Source: an uncultured Lachnospiraceae bacterium
Lineage (GTDB): Bacteria > Bacillota > Clostridia > Lachnospirales > Lachnospiraceae
DNA: 6,463 nt
Assembly: GCA_910584115.1 (NCBI GenBank)
Contig: CAJTYN010000169.1
Location: 1 to 6,463, forward strand
Direction of reading: 5' to 3'
Below the pieces are notes generated by a model that ran no database searches, was not told the origin of the DNA, and saw only the letters and a list, made by a program, of their open reading frames with translations. Made by a program: the position numbers and the translations under genes. Shown here in pieces: positions 1 to 5,727 of the stretch; the stretch's first letter is position 1; every line of letters begins with the position of its first letter.

Positions 1-2
1 CG

Positions 3-389
3 AAGCTCCTCGACGAGTGCGACGTGGTCGTTCCGGTCAACAAGATCGCAAGCTATCTGGAGTTTGTCAATAAAGCCGGCGCGGAATGCGGCCTGACGAT
101 CCGCTCCTTCGGCCATGCAGGAGACGGGAACCTGCATATCTACCAGTGCTCCAACGACCTGGAAGAGGAAGAGTTCAAGAAACGTGTGGATAAATTCTTT
201 GACATCATCTACAAAGAGGCGACGGACTGCGGTGGACTGGTCTCCGGGGAACACGGGATCGGATGCGGCAAGATCAGATATCTGGTGGATTCCGTGGGCG
301 ATACGAACATGGCGCTCATGGAAGGCATCAAGCGTGTCTTTGACCCGAAGATGATCTTAAATCCAGGAAAAGTCTGCTACCGTTTATAA
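3..389 (+). CDS. FAD-linked lactate/2-hydroxyacid dehydrogenase (GlcD/LctD type), C-terminal part only
   Basis: This is the 3' end of a gene cut by the window edge; the first full in-frame codon is at base 3 and the stop is TAA at 387-389. About 128 C-terminal residues are visible and belong to the FAD-oxidase C-terminal (substrate-binding) domain of the GlcD family. Diagnostic motifs are HAGDGNLH (bases 114-137), whose histidines lie at the flavin/metal active site in this family, GLVSGEHGIG (234-263), and the terminal FDPKMILNPGK block that closes almost every GlcD/D-lactate dehydrogenase. Full-length family members have about 460 residues. In this family a 2-hydroxyacid such as D-lactate is oxidised to the 2-oxoacid (pyruvate) with electrons passed to FAD. 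Location directly before etfBA, in an operon with a lactate racemase, makes an Etf-coupled lactate dehydrogenase (LctD-like) the best call. Glycolate or 2-hydroxyglutarate as substrate cannot be excluded from this fragment. Confidence 0.88.
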   Translation, partial: KLLDECDVVVPVNKIASYLEFVNKAGAECGLTIRSFGHAGDGNLHIYQCSNDLEEEEFKKRVDKFFDIIYKEATDCGGLVSGEHGIGCGKIRYLVDSVGDTNMALMEGIKRVFDPKMILNPGKVCYRL

Positions 390-402
390 TACAGAGAGAT
401 AT

Positions 403-409
403 AGGAGGG
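403..409 (+). promoter_or_regulatory. Strong ribosome binding site of etfB
   Basis: AGGAGGG lies 5 bases before the ATG at 415. It is close to a perfect Shine-Dalgarno sequence and fixes the etfB start. It sits in the 25-base gap after the dehydrogenase stop. Confidence 0.8.
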
Positions 410-414
410 ACATT

Positions 415-1218
415 ATGAATATCTGTGTTTGCATAAAACAAGTACCGGACACGAACGAGATCAAGGTGGATCCGGTGACCCATACACTGATCAGGAAAGG
501 CGTTCCCAGCATCGTCAATCCATTTGATATGTACGCCCAGGAAGTTGGCGTGCGTCTGAAAGAAAAAGCGGGCGGGAGACTGGTAGTGATCTCCATGGGT
601 CCGGCCCAGGCTGCCCAGGCCCTCAAGTCCTGCCTGGCTGTGGGCGCGGACGCGGCGTACCTGATCTCCAGCCGCAGCTTCGGCGGATCCGACACCCTGG
701 CCACCAGCTACATACTCTCTGAGTCGATCAAAGCCGTAGAAGAAAAGGAGGGCCTGAAATTCGATCTGATCCTCTGCGGAAAACAGGCCACAGACGGAGA
801 TACGGCCCAGGTGGGACCGGAGATCGCGGAACATCTGGACCTGCCCCAGGTCACATACGCCCTGGACATCATCGAAAAAGACGGAGAGATCCAGGTGAAA
901 AGGGAACAGGACGCAGGCTATGACATGATCTCCACGAAACTCCCGGCCGTCGTGACGGTCGTAAAACTGCCCTATGAGCCCCGCTACCCGACCCTGAAGA
1001 CCCGGATGGAAGCGAAGAAACAGGAGATCCCAGTCCTGACAGAAGCAGAGATCCCCACGATCGATATCACCAGATGCGGGCTGAAAGGTTCACCCACCAG
1101 GGTCAAGAAGACCTATTCACCGGTGAGGGAGAAACATGGCGTTAAGATATCAGGCAAAGATCCGGTACAGGCAGCGAACGAAGTGACCAGTCTTCTGGCC
1201 GACGCCAAACTTATATAA
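415..1218 (+). CDS. etfB: Electron transfer flavoprotein subunit beta (EtfB)
   Basis: A 267-residue protein, normal for EtfB. The N-terminus MNICVCIKQVPDTNEIKVD and the NPFDMYAQE segment (residues 35-43) are typical. The CGKQATDGDTAQVGP motif (residues 121-135) is the EtfB nucleotide/flavin signature. Its DGDTAQVGP form is the one seen in bifurcating Etfs, rather than the NQTGQM form of simple AMP-binding Etfs. The C-terminal arm GLKGSPTRVKKTYSP (222-236) is the segment that embraces EtfA. In bifurcating Etfs the beta subunit carries the FAD that splits or combines electrons and binds NAD(H). The protein is cytoplasmic and pairs with the EtfA encoded 14 bases downstream. Here it most likely links lactate oxidation to NAD+ and ferredoxin, as in A. 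woodii LctBCD. The partner dehydrogenase assignment is inferred from gene order. Confidence 0.95.
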   Translation: MNICVCIKQVPDTNEIKVDPVTHTLIRKGVPSIVNPFDMYAQEVGVRLKEKAGGRLVVISMGPAQAAQALKSCLAVGADAAYLISSRSFGGSDTLATSYILSESIKAVEEKEGLKFDLILCGKQATDGDTAQVGPEIAEHLDLPQVTYALDIIEKDGEIQVKREQDAGYDMISTKLPAVVTVVKLPYEPRYPTLKTRMEAKKQEIPVLTEAEIPTIDITRCGLKGSPTRVKKTYSPVREKHGVKISGKDPVQAANEVTSLLADAKLI

Positions 1219-1225
1219 GGAGGAG
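1217..1225 (+). promoter_or_regulatory. Strong ribosome binding site of etfA
   Basis: AAGGAGGAG overlaps the etfB stop codon (TAA, 1216-1218) and precedes the ATG at 1233 by 7 bases. It sets the start and suggests coupled translation of the two Etf subunits. Confidence 0.75.
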
Positions 1226-1232
1226 CGAGGAT

Positions 1233-2240
1233 ATGAGTGATCTGAACGAATATAAAAATATCTGGGTATTCATCGAGACAGAATGCGGGAAACCGAAAAA
1301 CGTTGGATACGAACTGCTGAACGTGGCCAGGCCGCTGGCAGATCAAAAAGGCTGCCCCCTGGTGGCTGTGGTGATCGGCAAGGACATCGAGGACGTGGCA
1401 AAAGACGCGATCCGCTACGGCGCCGACTCCGCGATCATCGTGGACGGACCGGAATACGAGCACTATACTACGGACGCTTTTACAAAAGCCATGGTCACCC
1501 TGGTGGAGAGATATAAACCGGAGACTCTGATGATCGGGGCTACCAACAACGGCCGCGACATGGGCCCGCGCGTATCCTGCCGCTTAAAGACAGGCCTGAC
1601 CGCCGACTGTACAGAGATCGACATTGATGAAAAGACCGGGAACATCGCATGGACCCGTCCCACCTTCGGCGGGAACCTGATGGCGACGATCATGTGTCCG
1701 GACAACCGCCCGCAGATGGGTACGGTAAGGCCCGGCGTGTTCAAAAAAGGCGCCTACGACGAGAGCCGTACCGGAGATATCATAAAAGAAGACGTCCATG
1801 TGGCATCGGAACAGATACGCACGACCCTGGTGGAGCGCGTCAATGAGATCACAGAGGCCGTGAACCTGGAAGAAGCAGAAGTGATCGTGGCCGGAGGCCG
1901 CGGCGTGGGTTCAGCGGAAAACTTCAAGCTGCTGGAAGAACTGGCGGAAGTCTTAGACGCCACGCTCGGGTGCAGCCGTGCCGTAGTGGACGCAGGCTGG
2001 ATGCCCTATGCCCATCAGGTTGGACAGTCCGGAAAGACAGTCGCCCCGAAACTCTATTTCGCGATCGGGATCTCCGGCGCCATCCAGCATCTGACCGGGA
2101 TCGCCGGCTCTGACACGGTGATCGCAATCAACAAGGATCCGGACGCTCCGATCTTCGGTGTGGCCGATTACGGGATCGTGGGAAATCTGGTGGAGATCGT
2201 TCCGGCTCTGACAGAGAGCTTCCGGGCACGAAGAGCATAA
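1233..2240 (+). CDS. etfA: Electron transfer flavoprotein subunit alpha (EtfA)
   Basis: A 335-residue protein. The N-terminal alpha/beta domain runs to about residue 195, with WVFIE near the start, IGATNNGRDMGPR at 101-113, and GLTADCTE at 121-128. The C-terminal FAD-binding domain contains GGRGVGS (221-227), QVGQSGKTV (262-270), GISGAIQH (279-286) and INKDPDAPIF (299-308). These are the ETF-alpha signature segments that hold the electron-shuttling FAD. There is no N-terminal ferredoxin-like [4Fe-4S] extension, unlike some clostridial EtfA proteins. The protein forms a heterodimer with EtfB and docks on a flavin dehydrogenase. Two candidate partners are encoded beside it: the lactate dehydrogenase upstream and the acyl-CoA dehydrogenase 9 bases downstream. 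Confidence 0.95.
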   Translation: MSDLNEYKNIWVFIETECGKPKNVGYELLNVARPLADQKGCPLVAVVIGKDIEDVAKDAIRYGADSAIIVDGPEYEHYTTDAFTKAMVTLVERYKPETLMIGATNNGRDMGPRVSCRLKTGLTADCTEIDIDEKTGNIAWTRPTFGGNLMATIMCPDNRPQMGTVRPGVFKKGAYDESRTGDIIKEDVHVASEQIRTTLVERVNEITEAVNLEEAEVIVAGGRGVGSAENFKLLEELAEVLDATLGCSRAVVDAGWMPYAHQVGQSGKTVAPKLYFAIGISGAIQHLTGIAGSDTVIAINKDPDAPIFGVADYGIVGNLVEIVPALTESFRARRA

Positions 2241-2249
2241 GCGGCAGGC

Positions 2250-3392
2250 ATGGATTTCAGACCGGACGCACTCCATCAGGATATATACGATATGGTCCAC
2301 GACTTTGCAGTCAGCAAGATCCGGCCGTTGGCTGCCCAGATCGACAGGACGGGAGAATTTCCCCGGGCCAGCGTCCGGGAGATGGCCCATATGGGGCTTC
2401 TGGGGATCCCGTTCCCGGAGAGATACGGCGGTTCCGAGATGGACACCCTGGCCTACGCCCAGACGGTGGAGGAGCTGAGCAAGTATTGCGGGGCCACCGG
2501 TGCGATCCTGGCCGCCCACACGTCTCTGTGCTGCGCGCCGATCTATCGGTTCGGCACGGAAGAGCAGCGGATGAGGTATCTGACAAAACTGTGCGCCGGT
2601 GAATGGCTGGGCGCGTTTGCTCTGACGGAAACGGATGCGGGCTGCGACATCTTCGGCCAGCAGACGAAAGCGGAGGATGCGGGGGATCATTGGGTCTTAA
2701 ATGGGATCAAGACTTTCATCACGAATGGGGGCGCGGCAGATGTATTCTTCGTGCTGGCGGTGACCGGCCAGTCCGGGAGCGCGAAATGGATCTCCGCGTT
2801 CATCGTGGAGAGGGATTTCCCAGGACTCGTCATCGGCAGGAGCGAGGAGACGACCGGGATCCGGGCATCCTCCGTCTGCCGGCTGGTCTTTCGGGACTGC
2901 ATCGTCCCGAAGGAAAATCTGGTGGGCCGGCCGGGCCGCGGCCTGGAATATGCGGGGGCGGCTCTCGACGACGGCTGTATAGCCATCGCCGCCCAGGCAG
3001 TGGGAATCGCGGAGGGTGCCATCCAGGAGACTGTGAGTCATGTCAGGGAGAGGGAACAGTTCGGCTGCCGTCTGTCCCAGTTCCAGCATACCCAGTTCGG
3101 ACTGGCCCAGATGCAGGCGGGTACAGAAGCGGCCCGTCTCCTGGTCTACCAGGCGGCCTGCGCCAAAGACGCCGGGGAAGCCTTTTCGCACAGAGCGGCC
3201 ATGGCCAAACTGACCGCCTCCCGGAACGCTTCGGATGTGACCAGCCGCTGTCTGCAGCTCTACGGCAGATACGGATGCACCAAGGATCATCCGATCGAGC
3301 GGATGATGCGCGACGCTAAGATAACAGAGATTTATGGAGGGACACCCGAAGTCCAGATGATGAAGATCGCCGGATGGATGGGTGTAAAATGA
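2250..3392 (+). CDS. Acyl-CoA dehydrogenase family protein with atypical active site
   Basis: A 380-residue protein, the normal length for short-chain/butyryl-CoA dehydrogenases. Fold landmarks are all present: FALTETDAGCD (residues 123-133), WVLNGIKTFITNGGAAD (148-164), the REQFG flavin-contact region (268-272), FQHTQFGLAQM (278-288) and RMMRDAKITEIYGGTPEVQ (351-369). Several key positions are off consensus. The catalytic Glu of IYEGT is Gly363. The alternative Glu site of long-chain and isovaleryl enzymes (the LDGGRI region, here LDDGCI, 239-244) is Gly242. The conserved Arg next to it is Cys243, with a new Asp at 241. The GGYG motif reads GRYG (Arg340). All codons were checked in the DNA and the frame is intact. 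The ribosome binding site is weak, so translation is probably coupled to etfA. The original family role is flavin-dependent oxidation of acyl-CoA or reduction of enoyl-CoA with Etf as partner. The actual reaction here is uncertain; acryloyl-CoA or butyryl-CoA related chemistry, or a non-catalytic Etf-binding role, are possible. Confidence 0.88.
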   Translation: MDFRPDALHQDIYDMVHDFAVSKIRPLAAQIDRTGEFPRASVREMAHMGLLGIPFPERYGGSEMDTLAYAQTVEELSKYCGATGAILAAHTSLCCAPIYRFGTEEQRMRYLTKLCAGEWLGAFALTETDAGCDIFGQQTKAEDAGDHWVLNGIKTFITNGGAADVFFVLAVTGQSGSAKWISAFIVERDFPGLVIGRSEETTGIRASSVCRLVFRDCIVPKENLVGRPGRGLEYAGAALDDGCIAIAAQAVGIAEGAIQETVSHVREREQFGCRLSQFQHTQFGLAQMQAGTEAARLLVYQAACAKDAGEAFSHRAAMAKLTASRNASDVTSRCLQLYGRYGCTKDHPIERMMRDAKITEIYGGTPEVQMMKIAGWMGVK

Positions 3393-3395
3393 TAG

Positions 3396-4673
3396 ATGGA
3401 TATAAGATTACCATTTTCCAGAGAGGGCATGATGCTCCACCTGGATGAAAAACTAGATTACGAGATCCTAGAGTCTTCGATCGCGTCCATGCCAAGGACA
3501 GGGAAGACAGAGGATGAGATCGTACAGGAGGCCATGGAGCACCCGATCGGCTCGCCGAGGCTCTCCGAACTGGCGGCGGGCAAGGATGATGTCGTGATCA
3601 TATGCTCCGACCACACCAGGCCGGTCCCCAGCAGACACATCATACCGTTCATGCTCCGTGAGATCAGGGAGGGAAATCCGCAGGCCAAGATCACGCTGCT
3701 GATCGCCACAGGTTTTCACAGGGCTACGACAAAGGAGGAGCTGATCGGTAAATTTGGCGAAAAGATCGTCTCGGAGGAGCGGATCGTGATCCATGACAGC
3801 AGGGACATGGAAGCTATGACAGACTTGGGCGTGCTCCCGTCCGGGGCGCCGCTGCTCATCAATAAGATCGCGGCGGAGGCGGATCTTCTGGTCAGCGAGG
3901 GCTTTATCGAGACACATTTCTTCGCGGGTTTTTCCGGCGGGAGAAAGAGCGTGCTGCCCGGGGTGTCCAGCCAGATCACAGTCTGGGGCAACCATTGCTC
4001 CGCCTTCATCGATTCGCCTTACAGCCGGACCGGCATCCTGGAGGGCAATCCAATCCACAGGGACATGATCGCGGCCAGCAAGATGGCCAGGCAGCGCTAC
4101 ATCGTAAACGCGGTGATCGATGCGGACAAGAAAGTGGTCCATGCGGTGGCCGGGGACGCCATCCAGGCCCATGAGGCCGGATGCCGCTTCCTGCAGCAGT
4201 ATTGCCAGGTGACCCCGAAAAGACCGGCGGACATCGCGATCTCCACCAACGGCGGCTATCCCCTGGATCAGAACATGTACCAGTCTGTGAAAGGCATGAC
4301 CGCAGCGGAAGCCGCGTCCAAAGACGGGGGGATCATCATCATGGTGGCCAACTGCGGGGACGGCCACGGCGGGGAAGGGTTCTACGAGGCCCTGAAAGGC
4401 TGTGCCAGCCCCCAGGCGCTCATGGACGAGATCCTAAAAGTCCCCCAGGACGAGACAAAGCCGGATCAGTGGGAGTACCAGATCCAGAGCCGTATCCTGA
4501 TCCATCACAAGGTCATCTACGTGATGTGTGAAAAATACCGCGCGATGGCAGAGGAGATGGGCTTTGCGACGGCCGCCGATGTCAACGAGGCGCTGGCGCT
4601 GGCCCTGAAAGAAAAAGGGGAAGGGGCGCATATCGCTGTGATCCCGGACGGCGTGTCGGTGATGGTCCATTGA
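3396..4673 (+). CDS. larA: Nickel-dependent lactate racemase (LarA)
   Basis: A 425-residue protein, matching the roughly 424 residues of Lactiplantibacillus plantarum LarA. Functional residues fall at the same numbers: SDHTRP with Arg75, ATGFHR with His108, and THFFAGFSGGRKS with His174 and Lys184. The lysine is the one that covalently carries the nickel-pincer cofactor (NPN). His200 in WGNH is the nickel ligand. The Tyr-Gln-x-x-Lys group of the C-terminal domain is present as Tyr295, Gln296 and Lys299. The enzyme interconverts D- and L-lactate by hydride transfer. The LarA superfamily also contains racemases and epimerases for other 2-hydroxyacids, but the lactate dehydrogenase/Etf context favours lactate. 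The cofactor makers LarB, LarC and LarE are not in this window and must be encoded elsewhere. The ATG follows the previous stop by 3 bases with no good Shine-Dalgarno, suggesting translational coupling. Confidence 0.93.
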   Translation: MDIRLPFSREGMMLHLDEKLDYEILESSIASMPRTGKTEDEIVQEAMEHPIGSPRLSELAAGKDDVVIICSDHTRPVPSRHIIPFMLREIREGNPQAKITLLIATGFHRATTKEELIGKFGEKIVSEERIVIHDSRDMEAMTDLGVLPSGAPLLINKIAAEADLLVSEGFIETHFFAGFSGGRKSVLPGVSSQITVWGNHCSAFIDSPYSRTGILEGNPIHRDMIAASKMARQRYIVNAVIDADKKVVHAVAGDAIQAHEAGCRFLQQYCQVTPKRPADIAISTNGGYPLDQNMYQSVKGMTAAEAASKDGGIIIMVANCGDGHGGEGFYEALKGCASPQALMDEILKVPQDETKPDQWEYQIQSRILIHHKVIYVMCEKYRAMAEEMGFATAADVNEALALALKEKGEGAHIAVIPDGVSVMVH

Positions 4674-4702
4674 GGCACTGAGACATTGAGGCATTGAGAT
4701 CC
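4671..4702 (+). repeat. Four imperfect 8-base tandem units after larA
   Basis: Four consecutive units, TGAGGCAC, TGAGACAT, TGAGGCAT and TGAGATCC, start exactly at the larA stop codon and run to the foot of the terminator stem. The fourth unit keeps only the TGAG core. The pattern is plain in the sequence but may be simple slippage without function. Confidence 0.6.
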
Positions 4703-4760
4703 AAGAGGGAGGGTATCAGACGTTGCGCGGATATCCTCCCTTTTAAAATGGATTTTTTTC
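4703..4760 (+). terminator. Rho-independent terminator of the lactate operon
   Basis: AAGAGGGAGGGTATC (4703-4717) pairs with GATATCCTCCCTTTT (4730-4744) in a 15-base stem containing two G-U pairs, with a 12-base loop. A T-rich stretch (TTTT, then TTTTTTT at 4753-4759) follows. It separates the operon from the gntR promoter immediately downstream. Confidence 0.8.
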
Positions 4761-4789
4761 TTGCAGATCGCCGGGCATTATACTATAAT
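4761..4789 (+). promoter_or_regulatory. Sigma-A type promoter of the GntR regulator gene
   Basis: TTGCAG (-35, 4761-4766) and a perfect TATAAT (-10, 4784-4789) are separated by exactly 17 bases. Transcription should start near 4796, giving a leader of about 33 bases. A second overlapping TATACT (4779-4784) is present. CATTA (4776-4780) and TAATG (4795-4799) form an inverted repeat spanning the -10 region and start site, which could be an autoregulatory operator. That last point is weak inference. Confidence 0.75.
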
Positions 4790-4828
4790 AGGCGTAATGT
4801 TTAAAAAAGCGGCAGGAAAGAGGACGGC

Positions 4829-5539
4829 ATGGCAGATAATCCGAAGATAAACGGCAAAACATACGAATACGTATTTAACTATTTTTCAGACCAGATCCTG
4901 TCTGGAAAACTGCAGTTAAATGACAAGATCCCCACGGAGCGGGAAGTGGCGGAGAAGCTGGGCGTCAGCCGGAATTCTGTCAGGGAAGTCATGCACATGC
5001 TGGAGATCACAGGGCTGATTGAGTGTATGCAGGGCAGCGGCAATTATGTCCGGTGCGATCCCATGACCTATATGCTGCGGTCCGTCAACATGGTCATGGC
5101 GCTGATGAAGATCGACCATTCGGAGATCTTCCACATACGTACCGGTTACGAATACGCGGCGGTGCGGCTGGCGATCGAGTGCGCCACGCCGGAGGAGCTG
5201 GATGAGCTGCGTCAGATCCTGATAAAGATGGATCAGCCCATGAGTTTGAAAGAGAGCGCGAAGCTGGACGTGGAATTTCACCACAAGCTGGTGGGCGCCT
5301 CCCACAACCGTCTCCTGATCCTCTATAATTCCATGCTGGACAACCTGATGGATAGATTTATCGAGGATTTCAGGGCGAAGATCCTGATGAACAAGATGCG
5401 GGCGGAGCTGCTCAGACGTTCCCACTGGGGGATCTACAACGCGCTGGTGGAGAAGGATCTGGATGCGGCGATGAAGTCCTTTGACAAGCATTTCCGGATC
5501 GTGGAGGAACAACTGGATAAGATGATGCAGAAAAGTTAG
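4829..5539 (+). CDS. GntR-family transcriptional regulator, FadR subfamily (FCD domain), LldR-like
   Basis: A 236-residue protein. The N-terminal winged helix (about residues 10-77) has the classic GntR pattern: YVFNYFSDQILSG, then KIPTEREVAEKLGVSRNSVREVMHMLE (33-59), then the wing ITGLIECMQGSGNYV. The C-terminal helical FCD effector domain (about 95-230) retains the metal/ligand residues Asp147, His151 (in DVEFHHKL), His199 (RRSHWGIY) and His221 (DKHFRIVEE). FCD regulators commonly sense small carboxylates; LldR members sense lactate. Position directly after the lactate operon, on the same strand but behind a terminator and with its own promoter, suggests it controls the operon in response to lactate. 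Ligand and target are inferred, as the operon promoter lies outside the window. The ATG at 4829 is preceded by a purine-rich AGGAAAGAGGA ribosome binding region (4814-4824). Confidence 0.9.
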   Translation: MADNPKINGKTYEYVFNYFSDQILSGKLQLNDKIPTEREVAEKLGVSRNSVREVMHMLEITGLIECMQGSGNYVRCDPMTYMLRSVNMVMALMKIDHSEIFHIRTGYEYAAVRLAIECATPEELDELRQILIKMDQPMSLKESAKLDVEFHHKLVGASHNRLLILYNSMLDNLMDRFIEDFRAKILMNKMRAELLRRSHWGIYNALVEKDLDAAMKSFDKHFRIVEEQLDKMMQKS

Positions 5540-5568
5540 GGCAGCCCCGGGGAGGGGGCTGCCCATTT
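5539..5568 (+). terminator. GC-rich hairpin terminator after gntR
   Basis: GGGCAGCCCC (5539-5548) pairs perfectly with GGGGCTGCCC (5555-5564), with a 6-base loop; it begins on the last base of the gntR stop codon. The following ATTT is a weak U-tract, so termination here may be incomplete, and the palindrome just downstream could act as backup. Confidence 0.6.
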
Positions 5569-5626
5569 AGGAACTGTAGAAAAATAAGTGATGCAGGTTG
5601 CGCAGGATATTTCTTCGAGAGCGCAG

Positions 5627-5670
5627 TATAAAAAACGCAGGCGTAGCGGGCTACGGCGAGGCTTTTTGTA
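5627..5670. terminator. Possible bidirectional terminator at the core of the palindrome
   Basis: AAAAAA (5630-5635) and TTTTT (5663-5667) flank an imperfect GC-rich stem capped by CGTAGC (5642-5647) and GCTACG (5650-5655). A- and T-tracts on opposite sides of a stem between convergent genes are typical of terminators working in both directions. The inner stem has an internal loop, so strength is uncertain. Confidence 0.45.
5640..5657 (+). repeat. 18-base dispersed repeat, copy 1 (palindrome core)
   Basis: GGCGTAGCGGGCTACGGC at the centre of the long palindrome. An exact reverse-complement copy is at 6240-6257, on the other side of the XRE gene. Orientation is set by the central GG versus CC. 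Confidence 0.8.
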
Positions 5671-5727
5671 CTGTGCTGTCGGAGAAATAGACAAGTCAAG
5701 ATGCGTCAGTTATTTTCCTATAGTTCC

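Larger units (their letters stand above)
5570..5727. repeat. 158-base imperfect inverted repeat (MITE-like or giant hairpin) between convergent genes
   Basis: The two 79-base arms (5570-5648 and 5649-5727) are reverse complements at about 57 of 79 positions with no gaps, centred between 5648 and 5649. Outer ends begin GGAACT and end AGTTCC. Further conserved blocks are TATTTCT/AGAAATA (5608-5614 and 5683-5689), an A-tract/T-tract pair (5630-5634 and 5663-5667), and CGTAGC/GCTACG around the centre. The trinucleotide TTA flanks both ends (5567-5569 and 5728-5730), like a short target-site duplication; the right copy is also the stop codon of the minus-strand gene. It could be a miniature inverted-repeat element, a structured RNA, or an elaborate bidirectional terminator. 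I see no coding potential in it. Confidence 0.75.

Noticed and set aside
1953..2690. A 245-codon minus-strand reading frame across etfA and the acyl-CoA dehydrogenase
   Set aside because: It spans the junction of two well-supported genes and its translation shows no domain pattern.
3336..3341. Sequencing error or frameshift as the cause of the missing catalytic Glu
   Set aside because: The codon is GGA in an intact frame with conserved residues on both sides. A single GAA or GAG to GGA change is possible, but the co-occurring Arg to Cys and Gly to Arg changes argue for real divergence.
3468..4367. A 299-codon minus-strand reading frame antisense to larA
   Set aside because: LarA on the plus strand is certain, with all active-site residues present. 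The antisense frame reflects high GC codon bias and has no family resemblance.
5570..5727. CRISPR repeat
   Set aside because: There is one symmetric unit only, with no series of regularly spaced repeats and spacers and no cas genes.
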